From a bacterium (lineage in GTDB: Bacteria > Bdellovibrionota > FAC87 > UBA2466), in assembly GCA_019750655.1 (NCBI GenBank), contig JAIEOG010000156.1:1-12063 (forward strand): a stretch of DNA of 12,063 nt, in the 5' to 3' direction. Shown piece after piece: positions 1 through 7,175 of this stretch. The translations under genes and the position numbers were made by a program. How positions within the stretch are numbered: the stretch's first letter is position 1; each line of letters begins with the position of its first letter. The notes under the pieces were generated by a model that saw only the letters and a list, made by a program, of their open reading frames with translations, did not search any database and was not told where the DNA came from.

Positions 1-1
1 C

Positions 2-3000
2 GTCTTGGCTTGGCTCGAAAAAAACAAAGCCACCCTCGGTTATGAAGACACCCGCTTTGGCTATGTCGACGCGCAAGTCGAATGGTCCGTCCTAGAGAAA
101 CTCATTGAAACGCGCGGGGACCTCGGTCTCGACACGCCCTCGATGTTGAAGCTCGAGCTAGAAACCATCACCACCGCCGAAGAAGAAAAGGAAACCGATG
201 AAAAAGGTAAAAGCTTTGCTTCGGCACTAGCCCCTGCCGCCAACTCCTCTTTCACCGGCCCTGTGCACTCTGCGGGTTATGGCGCTAAGGTCCGTGAGTT
301 TCGCGAGCAAGCGGCCAAAGATCTCGGCAAGACAGTCGACGACATCGCGGGCCAAGGAATTTTAGTTTCCATCTTTGATGGCGGTATCGACTTGAGCCGT
401 ACGGATGTTTACGGCGGCCGCTTGAGAGACTTTGTGATTGGGGATGAACGGCTTTGGATTAACGCCGACACCAAGCTCGAAGATTTCCTCAAAGCCGAAA
501 GCTTGAAGGAACTCCCCAAGGAACTTGCGGATCTCAAAGACAACAAGACCCTGCGCTTTGCTTCGCTGCAAGAAAAGCAGATTGGCTACAACGCGGACGC
601 GAAAGAAGGCTACGACCTAAACGGCTCGGGCAAAGGCACGGACAAGCTCCCCGTCGCGGTCTACCAAACCAAAGCCGGCAAATGGGAAGCGCGTATCCGC
701 ACCCGCGCGAAGGACACCTTCAGCCAACCCATCGTCGATTACGGCGCAGTTCCGCAGAAGGGCCAAATCCGTCTGCTCAATCTGCACACAGGTAAAGAAT
801 ATGTGCGTAGCGCGCAGTTTTCCGCCCCCTCTGCAGGCGCCTTTAAGTTCCGCGCCGATGCGAAAGGCGAACCCCAGATTGCGCTCTTCGGCTCCCCTAC
901 GGACGGGGCAGATCACGGCATCGCAAACCTCCATATGGTGGGCGGCGATTACGCGATGACCGGTACGAAGGAGCGCCTCCAAGGCGTTGCGCCGAGTGTG
1001 CAGTTTATCGGTGCGCAGACTTGGACGATGAAAGGTGGAGATTACGGCCAAACGTGGATTCCGCTAGCACGCACGATCTTGGAATCGGTAAAACAGGGTG
1101 CTGATGTCCTCGACCTGGATATTTTCACACCTGGCCACCGCGACGGCGAAGGGTTGCTTTCGACCCTGCTCTGCCGAATCACTTCGCGCACGGCGGTTGT
1201 TCCCGTTGTGGCAGCGCACAATTACGCGCCCCTTCCGAATACGATCCAAAGCTTAGCGCAGAGCCCCTGCGTATTGGGCATTGGAGCCGCGCACTCACGG
1301 GCGCGCCTGCAGCTTGGGTCCGACCTAAGTGGAGTAGGAACGGGGGCTGTCTCTAGTACGCTCGCGAACGACGATTCGGTAGAAACAACTTTTTATAGCG
1401 GCCGAGGTTTTGCTCTCAATGGCTTGCTCAAACCCGACATCATTACTCCGGCGTACGGCTACACCGCCTATAGCGAACGCATGACCCGCTTCGGCGGCAC
1501 CTCGGGTGCCACTCCGGCGACAGCGGGGATCGTGGCCCTTCTGAAACAAGCAGCGCGGGCCCGGGGCGTAGAACTAGGCCTCGATCAAACGCGTGTGCTA
1601 CTCCAGGCGACCAGCCAAGACCCCGGCCCACAGCATGTCCGTGAAGGCTTCGGGTTTACGAATCTCCTGGCGGCCTGGGAGCTTTTCAAAAAGCAGCAAC
1701 CCGCTCAAGGCGAGTTTAGTTTGACGCCGCTGCGGCTCGGAGTGCCGCCTCAAGCCGATGGAACTCCCAAACCGCTTTTCTATTATGGCCTGCCTAATGA
1801 TCGCTACGTGTCGGTGCGTATCCGCCGTTCGGAAATCCAAGGCAGTTCGAAAGCTCCCATTCCCTTGCGTTTCACCATCAGTTACGCAGGTGCTTCGGCG
1901 GGCACCGGCATTGAGTGGTTGAAACTCTACGACCCCGCGAAATCCTCGCTTACCAACGAGCTGGAACTCGATGCGCCTTTGGAAGGCGAGCACCAAGCGT
2001 TGCGGCTCTATTTCGAATTAGACCCGGAGACCTGGGAACGCCTCCCCGCGGGTGATCATATCGCCTTGGTGAGAGCTGCGCGTTCGGGACTCGAAGGCCG
2101 ACCCGCCGACTTTGTGTTGCCGGTGACGATTACAAAGGGCGCGCGTGTCGTAAACTCGCGTACTTTTGAGATTCAGCCCCTGTACACAGATCAAATCCAG
2201 ACGCTCGCGATTGAGAGCCGTCCGGGGGATGTCCTTTACATTTCGGCGCAAACGCAATGCCAGGGAGAACGGTTTACAACCAAAGAATCTAAACCTGAGT
2301 CGCTGATGATTGCCGTCGACACCCAGCCTTTCTACCCGCACGTTTTCCAATTTGTGAATTCGTATCGCCCGGTGGAATTGAGTGCAAATCCGTTGCGGAT
2401 CTCAGCGGGCAAAGCAGTCACGCTAGTTTCTCTATTCCGCCGTGGCCCGCTCGCTTGCCAGGGCGCTGTGCAAGGCACTGTGCGAGTCGACCGCTACGCG
2501 GTCCAGAGCCAGTGGACACAAAAGGCTTGGACTGGAAACGACAAAGCGATCCAGACGGCCATTGATCAAACACTAGAGATTCCATTCGACTCCCGCGCCG
2601 AAGCGGCCGATGGCACAACGCCTGATGGCGTTTTCCGGATCAACACCCAGAACCCGCATTGGCGCCTGCGCCGGCTCATCCAAGGCCCTAGCACGATCAC
2701 GGCGCCTGCGAGACTCGAAGAAGTGCGCATCTTGCCGGCGAATAGCGATCTATTCCAAGGTTTGCTGACGGAATTCAAACCCGATGGCACACACGTGCAA
2801 GAGTCGACGTCTTCCGTAGCGTTCTCTAAGGGCTTTGGATCTACGGATGAAACGCTCTTCGGCGATTTCCAGGGCATTCATTTGGATGGTACGCCTGTTG
2901 GGAACTTGCTGTCTTTCGTACCCGCGGCTGCGAAGCAAGCAAGTGTGTGGCAGCTCATGGTCGAGGCACCGGAAGCGAACCTGCAAACCCAGCCGGCGTC

Positions 3001-3229
3001 TTCTCGGCGCAACCAAGAAGCCGTAAGCCCCGTGCGCGTTCTAAGATTCATCCATATGGTGACTTTGCCGCGCACGTTACCAGACACGCTTGCGGACTTC
3101 CGCGGTGCGGAGTGGGAGAAGTATTTCGAATTCGAAGTAGAGCTCTACCACCGCACGCAAGCGATGCCGGGCATTGAAGTGCCCGAGCGCAGTCTCTGGC
3201 GCGATCGTATCCGGGTTTCGTTGCCTTAG
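2..3229 (+). CDS. S8 (subtilisin-like) serine peptidase, TPPII-like layout, 5' truncated by window
   Basis: The reading frame is open at the left edge, so the true start and probably an export signal lie outside. The TTG at base 5 is not a convincing start. Counting from base 5, the subtilase triad is visible: Asp125 in FDGGID, His304 in DHGIANLHMVGG (a degenerate HGT-type box) and Ser500 in GGTSGATP. Asn406 in AAHNYA fits the oxyanion-hole Asn. About 180 residues separate Asp from His, far more than in secreted subtilisins and reminiscent of tripeptidyl peptidase II. A beta-rich region of about 500 residues after the catalytic domain contains LPAGDHIALVRA followed by FVLPVTI, which resembles the TPPII pattern after its catalytic domain. 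The protein should hydrolyse peptides. Whether it acts in the periplasm, outside the cell or in the cytoplasm cannot be told without the N-terminus. Family call is confident; the TPPII comparison is by eye. It ends in TAG 3 bases from the convergent CAP gene. Confidence 0.9.
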   Translation, partial: VLAWLEKNKATLGYEDTRFGYVDAQVEWSVLEKLIETRGDLGLDTPSMLKLELETITTAEEEKETDEKGKSFASALAPAANSSFTGPVHSAGYGAKVREFREQAAKDLGKTVDDIAGQGILVSIFDGGIDLSRTDVYGGRLRDFVIGDERLWINADTKLEDFLKAESLKELPKELADLKDNKTLRFASLQEKQIGYNADAKEGYDLNGSGKGTDKLPVAVYQTKAGKWEARIRTRAKDTFSQPIVDYGAVPQKGQIRLLNLHTGKEYVRSAQFSAPSAGAFKFRADAKGEPQIALFGSPTDGADHGIANLHMVGGDYAMTGTKERLQGVAPSVQFIGAQTWTMKGGDYGQTWIPLARTILESVKQGADVLDLDIFTPGHRDGEGLLSTLLCRITSRTAVVPVVAAHNYAPLPNTIQSLAQSPCVLGIGAAHSRARLQLGSDLSGVGTGAVSSTLANDDSVETTFYSGRGFALNGLLKPDIITPAYGYTAYSERMTRFGGTSGATPATAGIVALLKQAARARGVELGLDQTRVLLQATSQDPGPQHVREGFGFTNLLAAWELFKKQQPAQGEFSLTPLRLGVPPQADGTPKPLFYYGLPNDRYVSVRIRRSEIQGSSKAPIPLRFTISYAGASAGTGIEWLKLYDPAKSSLTNELELDAPLEGEHQALRLYFELDPETWERLPAGDHIALVRAARSGLEGRPADFVLPVTITKGARVVNSRTFEIQPLYTDQIQTLAIESRPGDVLYISAQTQCQGERFTTKESKPESLMIAVDTQPFYPHVFQFVNSYRPVELSANPLRISAGKAVTLVSLFRRGPLACQGAVQGTVRVDRYAVQSQWTQKAWTGNDKAIQTAIDQTLEIPFDSRAEAADGTTPDGVFRINTQNPHWRLRRLIQGPSTITAPARLEEVRILPANSDLFQGLLTEFKPDGTHVQESTSSVAFSKGFGSTDETLFGDFQGIHLDGTPVGNLLSFVPAAAKQASVWQLMVEAPEANLQTQPASSRRNQEAVSPVRVLRFIHMVTLPRTLPDTLADFRGAEWEKYFEFEVELYHRTQAMPGIEVPERSLWRDRIRVSLP

Positions 3230-3232
3230 CGC

Positions 3233-3961
3233 CTAGCGCCAGGTCGAAACCAGCTGCGGTATTGGAAACTTGCGCGGGGCTGCTGCCAGTTCAGCTGCGG
3301 GCAGCGCAGGCCGCGCAGTGCCTTCGCTCGCGATGTTGCGTGTATCGATCATGCCTTCGGTAGTTTGGATGCCGCGCGCGTACAGAGCCGTGCAGTAAAC
3401 GCCGTTACTGCCCCGGTACATCCCGTTACAGTGATTGGCCCAGAAAGGTTTCATATTTGCCCAATGGCCGGGGCTACTGCGCCACAGACCCACACACTTT
3501 TCGGCGTCCTTCTCGACGCTGCCCGTGGAAGGCGAAAAATGGGCGACGTTCTCAGCGTAGCCACTCGCTCCTGCAGCACTCATTTTGTTTTGGTGGTGGT
3601 CCCACCAGTAATGGCCCATTTTTCGGGCATCGTGCATGGCTTTGGAAAAATTGTCGGCTAGCCGGCAGAGAAGGCTTGTCTCGGCGCCGTTGGCGCTTTG
3701 GCCACCGACGCGTCGAACTGCCTTATCGAAAGCCGCTTGCGCAGCCGTCTTCTGCTCTTCCGATATTTTGATGCGGTCTTCCGCAGTAATTTGAAAATCC
3801 TGCGGCTGAATGGAGAAACCGCCCCCATTTTGGGTGCCCGGCGAGCGCTGGCGGAAGACCTGCCCATGCCCGAAAACTGGGCCACGGCGGAACCACCCCG
3901 CTTCTGCGGTAAGCGCTGAAAGAACTAATGCGAGTGCGAGAAATCGGTAGCTGCCCTTCAT
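3233..3961 (-). CDS. Secreted CAP-domain (SCP/PR-1-like) protein
   Basis: I chose the ATG at 3961 because GGGGGG lies 4 bases upstream and the product then starts with a clean signal peptide, basic MKGSYR followed by a hydrophobic core and TAEA at about residue 21. An upstream in-frame start at 4003 would bury that signal behind 14 extra residues. The 242-residue product has a Gln/Gly-rich stretch after the signal and a CAP fold at about residues 94-196. Recognisable are GYAENVAHFS (Glu137), SPGHWANM at 163-170 with His166, and the closing VYCTALYA. C99, C156, C178 and C190 could form disulfides, as expected for an exported protein. CAP proteins are secreted and have varied roles (lipid binding, protease-like, toxin-like), so no precise function is assigned. 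The C-terminal 45 residues are Ala/Pro-rich with no recognised domain. It is divergent from the haem-motif gene at 4099. Confidence 0.85.
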   Translation of the reverse strand: MKGSYRFLALALVLSALTAEAGWFRRGPVFGHGQVFRQRSPGTQNGGGFSIQPQDFQITAEDRIKISEEQKTAAQAAFDKAVRRVGGQSANGAETSLLCRLADNFSKAMHDARKMGHYWWDHHQNKMSAAGASGYAENVAHFSPSTGSVEKDAEKCVGLWRSSPGHWANMKPFWANHCNGMYRGSNGVYCTALYARGIQTTEGMIDTRNIASEGTARPALPAAELAAAPRKFPIPQLVSTWR

Positions 3962-4010
3962 AATTCCCCCCGAGAAAAGCTGCTTAAGCCATGGAAACTG
4001 CAAGGTCTAT

Positions 4011-4041
4011 TCCCTGTATTCTAGGCAGGGAGCGGCTAGCC
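4011..4041. repeat. Inverted repeat plus 8-bp palindrome in divergent intergenic region
   Basis: TCCCTG at 4011-4016 and CAGGGA at 4026-4031 form a 6-bp inverted repeat with a 9-base spacer. The perfect palindrome GGCTAGCC follows at 4034-4041. Both lie between the divergent CAP (start 3961) and haem-motif (start 4099) genes. An operator for one or both genes is possible, but nothing identifies a regulator, and such short repeats can occur by chance. Confidence 0.25.
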
Positions 4042-4063
4042 ATAGTGTCTAAGCTTTAGGCAG

Positions 4064-4092
4064 TGGACTCTCAATGTATGCAGACCTAATAT
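4064..4092 (+). promoter_or_regulatory. Possible sigma70-type promoter for the 4099 gene, implying a leaderless mRNA
   Basis: TGGACT at 4064-4069 (4 of 6 matches to TTGACA) and TAATAT at 4087-4092 (4 of 6 matches to TATAAT) are separated by 17 bases. Transcription from such a promoter would begin about 7 bases after the -10 box, essentially at the ATG at 4099. No Shine-Dalgarno sequence is seen before that ATG, so a leaderless transcript would be consistent. The consensus matches are modest. Confidence 0.3.
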
Positions 4093-4098
4093 TTATCG

Positions 4099-5721
4099 AT
4101 GCAGCTCCCCCTCCCTCTGGGTTTTCTAATCGTTTACGCAGTCGTGTTAGGCCAGGCCTGGGCGCAACAGCCCCCGGCTGAAGCCGACAATGAGACCAAA
4201 CTGGCTATTGAGTTCAGCAACGCCATCGAAAATGGGGAGGTAGAGAAGGTCAAAACTCTTGTAGCCGCGCACCCCAAGCTGATCGATGCCCCCGTTTATG
4301 CAAACAGTTACCTTTCCACTATTTCGCCTCTAGCTCTGGCTTACGATCGAGAATACTTCGCAGACGCCCTCTCAGATTACGATCGGAAGGAAGAGTTAGT
4401 TGCCGAAAACTACCGCCAGATCCAGAAAATATTGAAAGAGGCTGGTGGCCGCTACTTCATGAGCAAGAAAAACTCTGAGCCCAATGTTCTTCCGATGTAC
4501 TGGCTCACTAAAGATCCCACATTCTACAGCCGTTTTATGGCGGATATTAAGAATGCCAAAACATTTCGGCTCGAAGATTTTGAGCGACTTCTGAAAGATC
4601 CGAGCATTAAGGATGCCGCGGACCTATTCAGGAAACTCCCGGTAGATTTTCGCACTGATAGCCTTGCGCTGTATGAGTCTTTCGCCGAAGACCGCCATTT
4701 AGTCTCCGACAAAACTCCTCGCGTCATTGCCACTAATGACTTTGCCGATTTCGCCATCGTTGCACAGGGCAATGATCTCTCTAAAGTGCAAGCATACCAA
4801 TTCAACTATGATGCCAAACCTAAGCGATTTGATTTATACCATGCGCCCTTATCCGGACCGCACCGAGGCCTTTCCAGTGCCAACCCTGCCGAATGCGCCG
4901 TTTGCCATCGGAAGGCAAAAGTCGAAGTAGGAAGCCACCGGCCGAACTGGGCCCCGTACTTTGGGTGGAGAGGAAGCTGGGGGCATATCGATGACGAATT
5001 CAAAAGTGATCGGCACCCGCCCGTTCGGCCTTTTGCCGAAGAAATTACCGCTGCTCAGCAGTTCCTAGCGATCCAAAAAGATCACCCTTTGTATTCTCAG
5101 CTACCCGATTTCGCAGAACGTTTAACGAAGATGATGAACGAAGAGCCAAACACTCGCCGCACGCACTCTCCCAATGTGCGTTTCACAGCGAATGTGTACG
5201 CACTGAATGAAATCCGCATTGCAGAGGAGCTATTAAACAACCCAAGCTACTCGGGGTCGAAATATGAGCTCTTAGCGATTCTAGGAGGATGCCCTGCCGC
5301 TGTAACGGATAAAGAAGTTCTGGATAAAATAGACAAGGCAATGAAGGGAACTCCCCTAACCAAGGAAATGAGCCTTCCACAGACAGTCGCTCAGCTTGTC
5401 GCGCTGGATAAAGCCAACGGATCTAACTTCGCTCATGAGGGAGCCATCCTAAAAAACTGGGCCATGCTTCACGGGCCACAGATCATCACTGAAGGGCCAA
5501 TGTCCCGAGGCACGGGTGACGGTTTTCAATTTGAGATCGGGGTGCTGCTCATGCACATGGATCCTGAGCTTAGGCCTTACTTTCCTCGGAATCCAAGAAG
5601 CCGCAGCATCGGCGTCGACTGCCCCACTCTCCAGCGCAAGCTCGATGAGAAGAACGGGGTAGTGCCTCACAAAGGGACGGACACAAACCAGTCGCCCAAA
5701 AGGCACCCAGGGATGCGTTGA
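4099..5721 (+). CDS. Exported protein with single CxxCH haem-c motif (uncharacterised)
   Basis: The 540-residue product starts with a hydrophobic signal-like segment ending near AWA (about residue 22), but its n-region (MQLPLPL) has no basic residue. An in-frame stop at 4087 excludes a longer N-terminus, and there is no clear ribosome binding site. Residues about 35-85 look like an ankyrin-type helical pair (NAIENGEVEKVKTLVAAHPK, then SPLALAYD). One haem-c attachment motif, C266-A-V-C269-H270, is followed by SHRPNWAPYFGWRGSWGHID. That order (CxxCH, then RPxW and an aromatic/Gly segment) recalls a poorly characterised family of exported haem-c proteins. A periplasmic or cell-surface electron-transfer or haem-binding role is inferred; the rest is helical with no recognised domain. 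Spot counts of about 43-47% G+C contrast with 57-62% in neighbours, suggesting a different history. The gene ends 4 bases from the convergent DTW gene. Confidence 0.7.
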   Translation: MQLPLPLGFLIVYAVVLGQAWAQQPPAEADNETKLAIEFSNAIENGEVEKVKTLVAAHPKLIDAPVYANSYLSTISPLALAYDREYFADALSDYDRKEELVAENYRQIQKILKEAGGRYFMSKKNSEPNVLPMYWLTKDPTFYSRFMADIKNAKTFRLEDFERLLKDPSIKDAADLFRKLPVDFRTDSLALYESFAEDRHLVSDKTPRVIATNDFADFAIVAQGNDLSKVQAYQFNYDAKPKRFDLYHAPLSGPHRGLSSANPAECAVCHRKAKVEVGSHRPNWAPYFGWRGSWGHIDDEFKSDRHPPVRPFAEEITAAQQFLAIQKDHPLYSQLPDFAERLTKMMNEEPNTRRTHSPNVRFTANVYALNEIRIAEELLNNPSYSGSKYELLAILGGCPAAVTDKEVLDKIDKAMKGTPLTKEMSLPQTVAQLVALDKANGSNFAHEGAILKNWAMLHGPQIITEGPMSRGTGDGFQFEIGVLLMHMDPELRPYFPRNPRSRSIGVDCPTLQRKLDEKNGVVPHKGTDTNQSPKRHPGMR

Positions 5722-5725
5722 ACGG

Positions 5726-6346
5726 CTAACTCTGAGGGCGGTAAATCTGCTGGCGCCGGACTAGCCACGCTAACGCTTCTAACATCGCGGGAGGGGGTTC
5801 TTTGCCCAATAGGCGGAGGACTTCGTGGGTGGCTTCGATGGTGGAGTAGCACCAAGCCGCGGGTTGGTTGCGGACTGTGAAACGAGAAACTGCCGGCGGA
5901 ACGAAAGCCACGCGAGGTAGCTTATGTAGCGCTGGATTCTCGCGCCATAGACGGCTTGCTTGCGACCACGTCGCATCGAGCAGAATTACCCATGCCTGTT
6001 TTCCTGGAGGAAATAGCGAGGCTTTTGCTTCGGGGCTTGCCTCATGAAGCGCTACGGCGTTTTTCCCCGGTGAAAGAACGACACAGTGGTTTGCGGGATC
6101 TGCCAGTAATGTCTGGAGCCTTTCTTGCCCGCTAAAATCCAAACCTCGCAGTAATAACGAATTGCTTAGGCTCAAGTGCGCCATACGCCCGGTGGCGATG
6201 GTGCGTTTGCACTCGCGAGGGTGCATCAGAAAAACAAAACGTGGATCGGATTCAAAACGCGGCAGCTGCGCGCAGTAACATAGCTGCTGCGGGTTGCGGC
6301 ACTGGGCGCAGGGCGCGCGGTGGCGTGGAGCCGCCTGCGCGCGCAA
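5726..6346 (-). CDS. tapT: DTW-domain protein, probable tRNA-uridine aminocarboxypropyltransferase
   Basis: Counting from the TTG at 6346, the 206-residue product has the DTW-family motifs in order: an N-terminal cysteine cluster (C13, C16, C23, C25, probably zinc-binding), HPRECKRTIATGR at 42-54, the signature DATW at 124-127, RFTVR at 155-159 and STIEA at 168-172. Family members such as E. coli TapT (YfiP) transfer the aminocarboxypropyl group of S-adenosylmethionine to a uridine in tRNA, giving acp3U. The same reaction is inferred here; TSR3-like or other substrates are not excluded. The start is unclear. No ATG or GTG lies in frame before the stop at 6458-6460, so initiation must use TTG 6346, CTG 6361 or a rarer codon such as ATT 6391. 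The TTG has only a weak AGG about 8 bases upstream. It lies downstream of the PorT-like gene on the same strand. Confidence 0.85.
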   Translation of the reverse strand: MRAQAAPRHRAPCAQCRNPQQLCYCAQLPRFESDPRFVFLMHPRECKRTIATGRMAHLSLSNSLLLRGLDFSGQERLQTLLADPANHCVVLSPGKNAVALHEASPEAKASLFPPGKQAWVILLDATWSQASRLWRENPALHKLPRVAFVPPAVSRFTVRNQPAAWCYSTIEATHEVLRLLGKEPPPAMLEALAWLVRRQQIYRPQS

Positions 6347-6361
6347 GGCACGGGCCTGCAG

Positions 6362-6383
6362 AAAACTCTGGAGCGTTACAGAG
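6362..6383 (-). terminator. Weak hairpin with T-run after the PorT-like gene
   Basis: On the minus strand, CTCTG and CAGAG form a 5-bp stem with an 8-base loop, followed at once by TTTT. It lies between the end of the PorT-like gene (6411) and the TTG start of the DTW gene (6346). The stem is short and the T-run is only four bases, so at best it would be an attenuator or partial terminator. Confidence 0.25.
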
Positions 6384-6410
6384 GGCTGAATGCGTTTCTT
6401 TCTTGGAGAG

Positions 6411-7061
6411 CTAGATCTGGACCCCGAGCAATAACACGAAGATGTTCGAGTACCAGTTTACCCCTGCCACCGTTGCTACCGGCGTCAATCCTTGAGAATA
6501 GCGCGCCGAAAAGTTCAGCTGCATGCTATCCGGACCGTCGCCCATTTCAAAGCTCACACCGGCACCCACCACAAACGCAGCTTCAAAGGGGTTGAGGCTG
6601 GAAAGCGCTGTCCCATTCGCGGACGACGATCCGATCATATATCCCAAGCTGAAACCACCCAGCGCAAACGGGCGCACGCGCGGGATCATGAACTTGATTT
6701 TGGCGAGCATGGGAACTTCAAGGTAGTTGAACCGCACTCCGTCGCCCGCGGAGAAGAAAGTATTGAACGCCCCTTTTTGCGTAAAGTTCACTTCCGGCTG
6801 GAAATACAGAAAACCCGGCAGCAACGGCGCTTCGTAAAACGCGCCCGCCATCAAACCTGCCCGCTGGGTGCTCGGTTGCGAAACGGAAGCATTGGAAAGG
6901 CCCAGACCTACGTGCGTCCCAATCCACCCTTTATAGGGGTCACTTTTGACCTCTTCTTTCACTACAGCCGAGTTTGCTTGATCCGCAGTAGTCTCTTCTA
7001 CGGCTCCCAGAGCACTATGGTTGAGTCCGACAAAAAGGAGAGCTAAGATCCACTTCCGCAT
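6411..7061 (-). CDS. PorT-family outer-membrane beta-barrel protein
   Basis: The start at 7061 is supported by GGAGGT 6 bases upstream and by the signal peptide it gives, MRKWILALLF and on to ALGA near residue 20. A longer in-frame version from 7139 would place 26 non-signal-like residues in front. The mature protein (about 196 residues) alternates aromatic/hydrophobic and polar residues and ends with hydrophobic LLLGVQI, typical of outer-membrane barrels. The pattern FQPEVNFTQKG, then NYLEVPMLAKIKF, then RPFALGGFSLGYM matches the PorT / outer-membrane beta-barrel domain family. This small barrel is predicted in the outer membrane; substrate and function are unknown. It is divergent from the Omp85-type gene, the two starts being about 115 bases apart, so the genes may share control. 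The DTW gene follows on the same strand. Confidence 0.8.
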   Translation of the reverse strand: MRKWILALLFVGLNHSALGAVEETTADQANSAVVKEEVKSDPYKGWIGTHVGLGLSNASVSQPSTQRAGLMAGAFYEAPLLPGFLYFQPEVNFTQKGAFNTFFSAGDGVRFNYLEVPMLAKIKFMIPRVRPFALGGFSLGYMIGSSSANGTALSSLNPFEAAFVVGAGVSFEMGDGPDSMQLNFSARYSQGLTPVATVAGVNWYSNIFVLLLGVQI

Positions 7062-7175
7062 GAGATACCTCCGAGGGCTTTCTACTACACTTGAAGAATA
7101 AGTGGAGCAAGGCTGGTGCCAAACCGCGATTTGTGGCATTTAAGCCCATCGGCCGGCACGCCACGGAGAAAACCC
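7062..7175. promoter_or_regulatory. Divergent intergenic region between two outer-membrane protein genes
   Basis: This 114-base gap separates the PorT-like gene (start 7061, -) from the Omp85-type gene (start 7176, +), so promoters for both should be here. Ribosome binding sites are clear at each end: GGAGGT on the minus strand before 7061, and GGAG at 7165-7168 before 7176. I found no convincing -35/-10 pair for either direction. Confidence 0.45.

Noticed and set aside
5..7. TTG at base 5 as the start of the S8 peptidase
   Set aside because: The frame is open to the window edge and no signal peptide follows; the gene is more simply truncated by the window.
617..1051. Antisense open frame of 144 codons inside the S8 gene, and other long frames opposite or out of phase with genes
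   Set aside because: They lie within clearly recognised genes and show no domain, signal or ribosome binding site; such frames are common at this G+C content.
3962..4003. Longer CAP protein starting at 4003
   Set aside because: The internal ATG at 3961 has a GGGGGG ribosome binding site and directly yields a signal peptide.
4078..4089. Three-codon upstream ORF (ATG CAG ACC TAA) before the haem-motif gene
   Set aside because: No ribosome binding site, and it overlaps the candidate -10 box; too short to support.
7062..7175. Longer starts at 7139 (PorT-like) and 7116 (Omp85-like), which would overlap divergently
   Set aside because: The internal starts at 7061 and 7176 have good ribosome binding sites and immediate signal peptides; the extensions are not signal-like.
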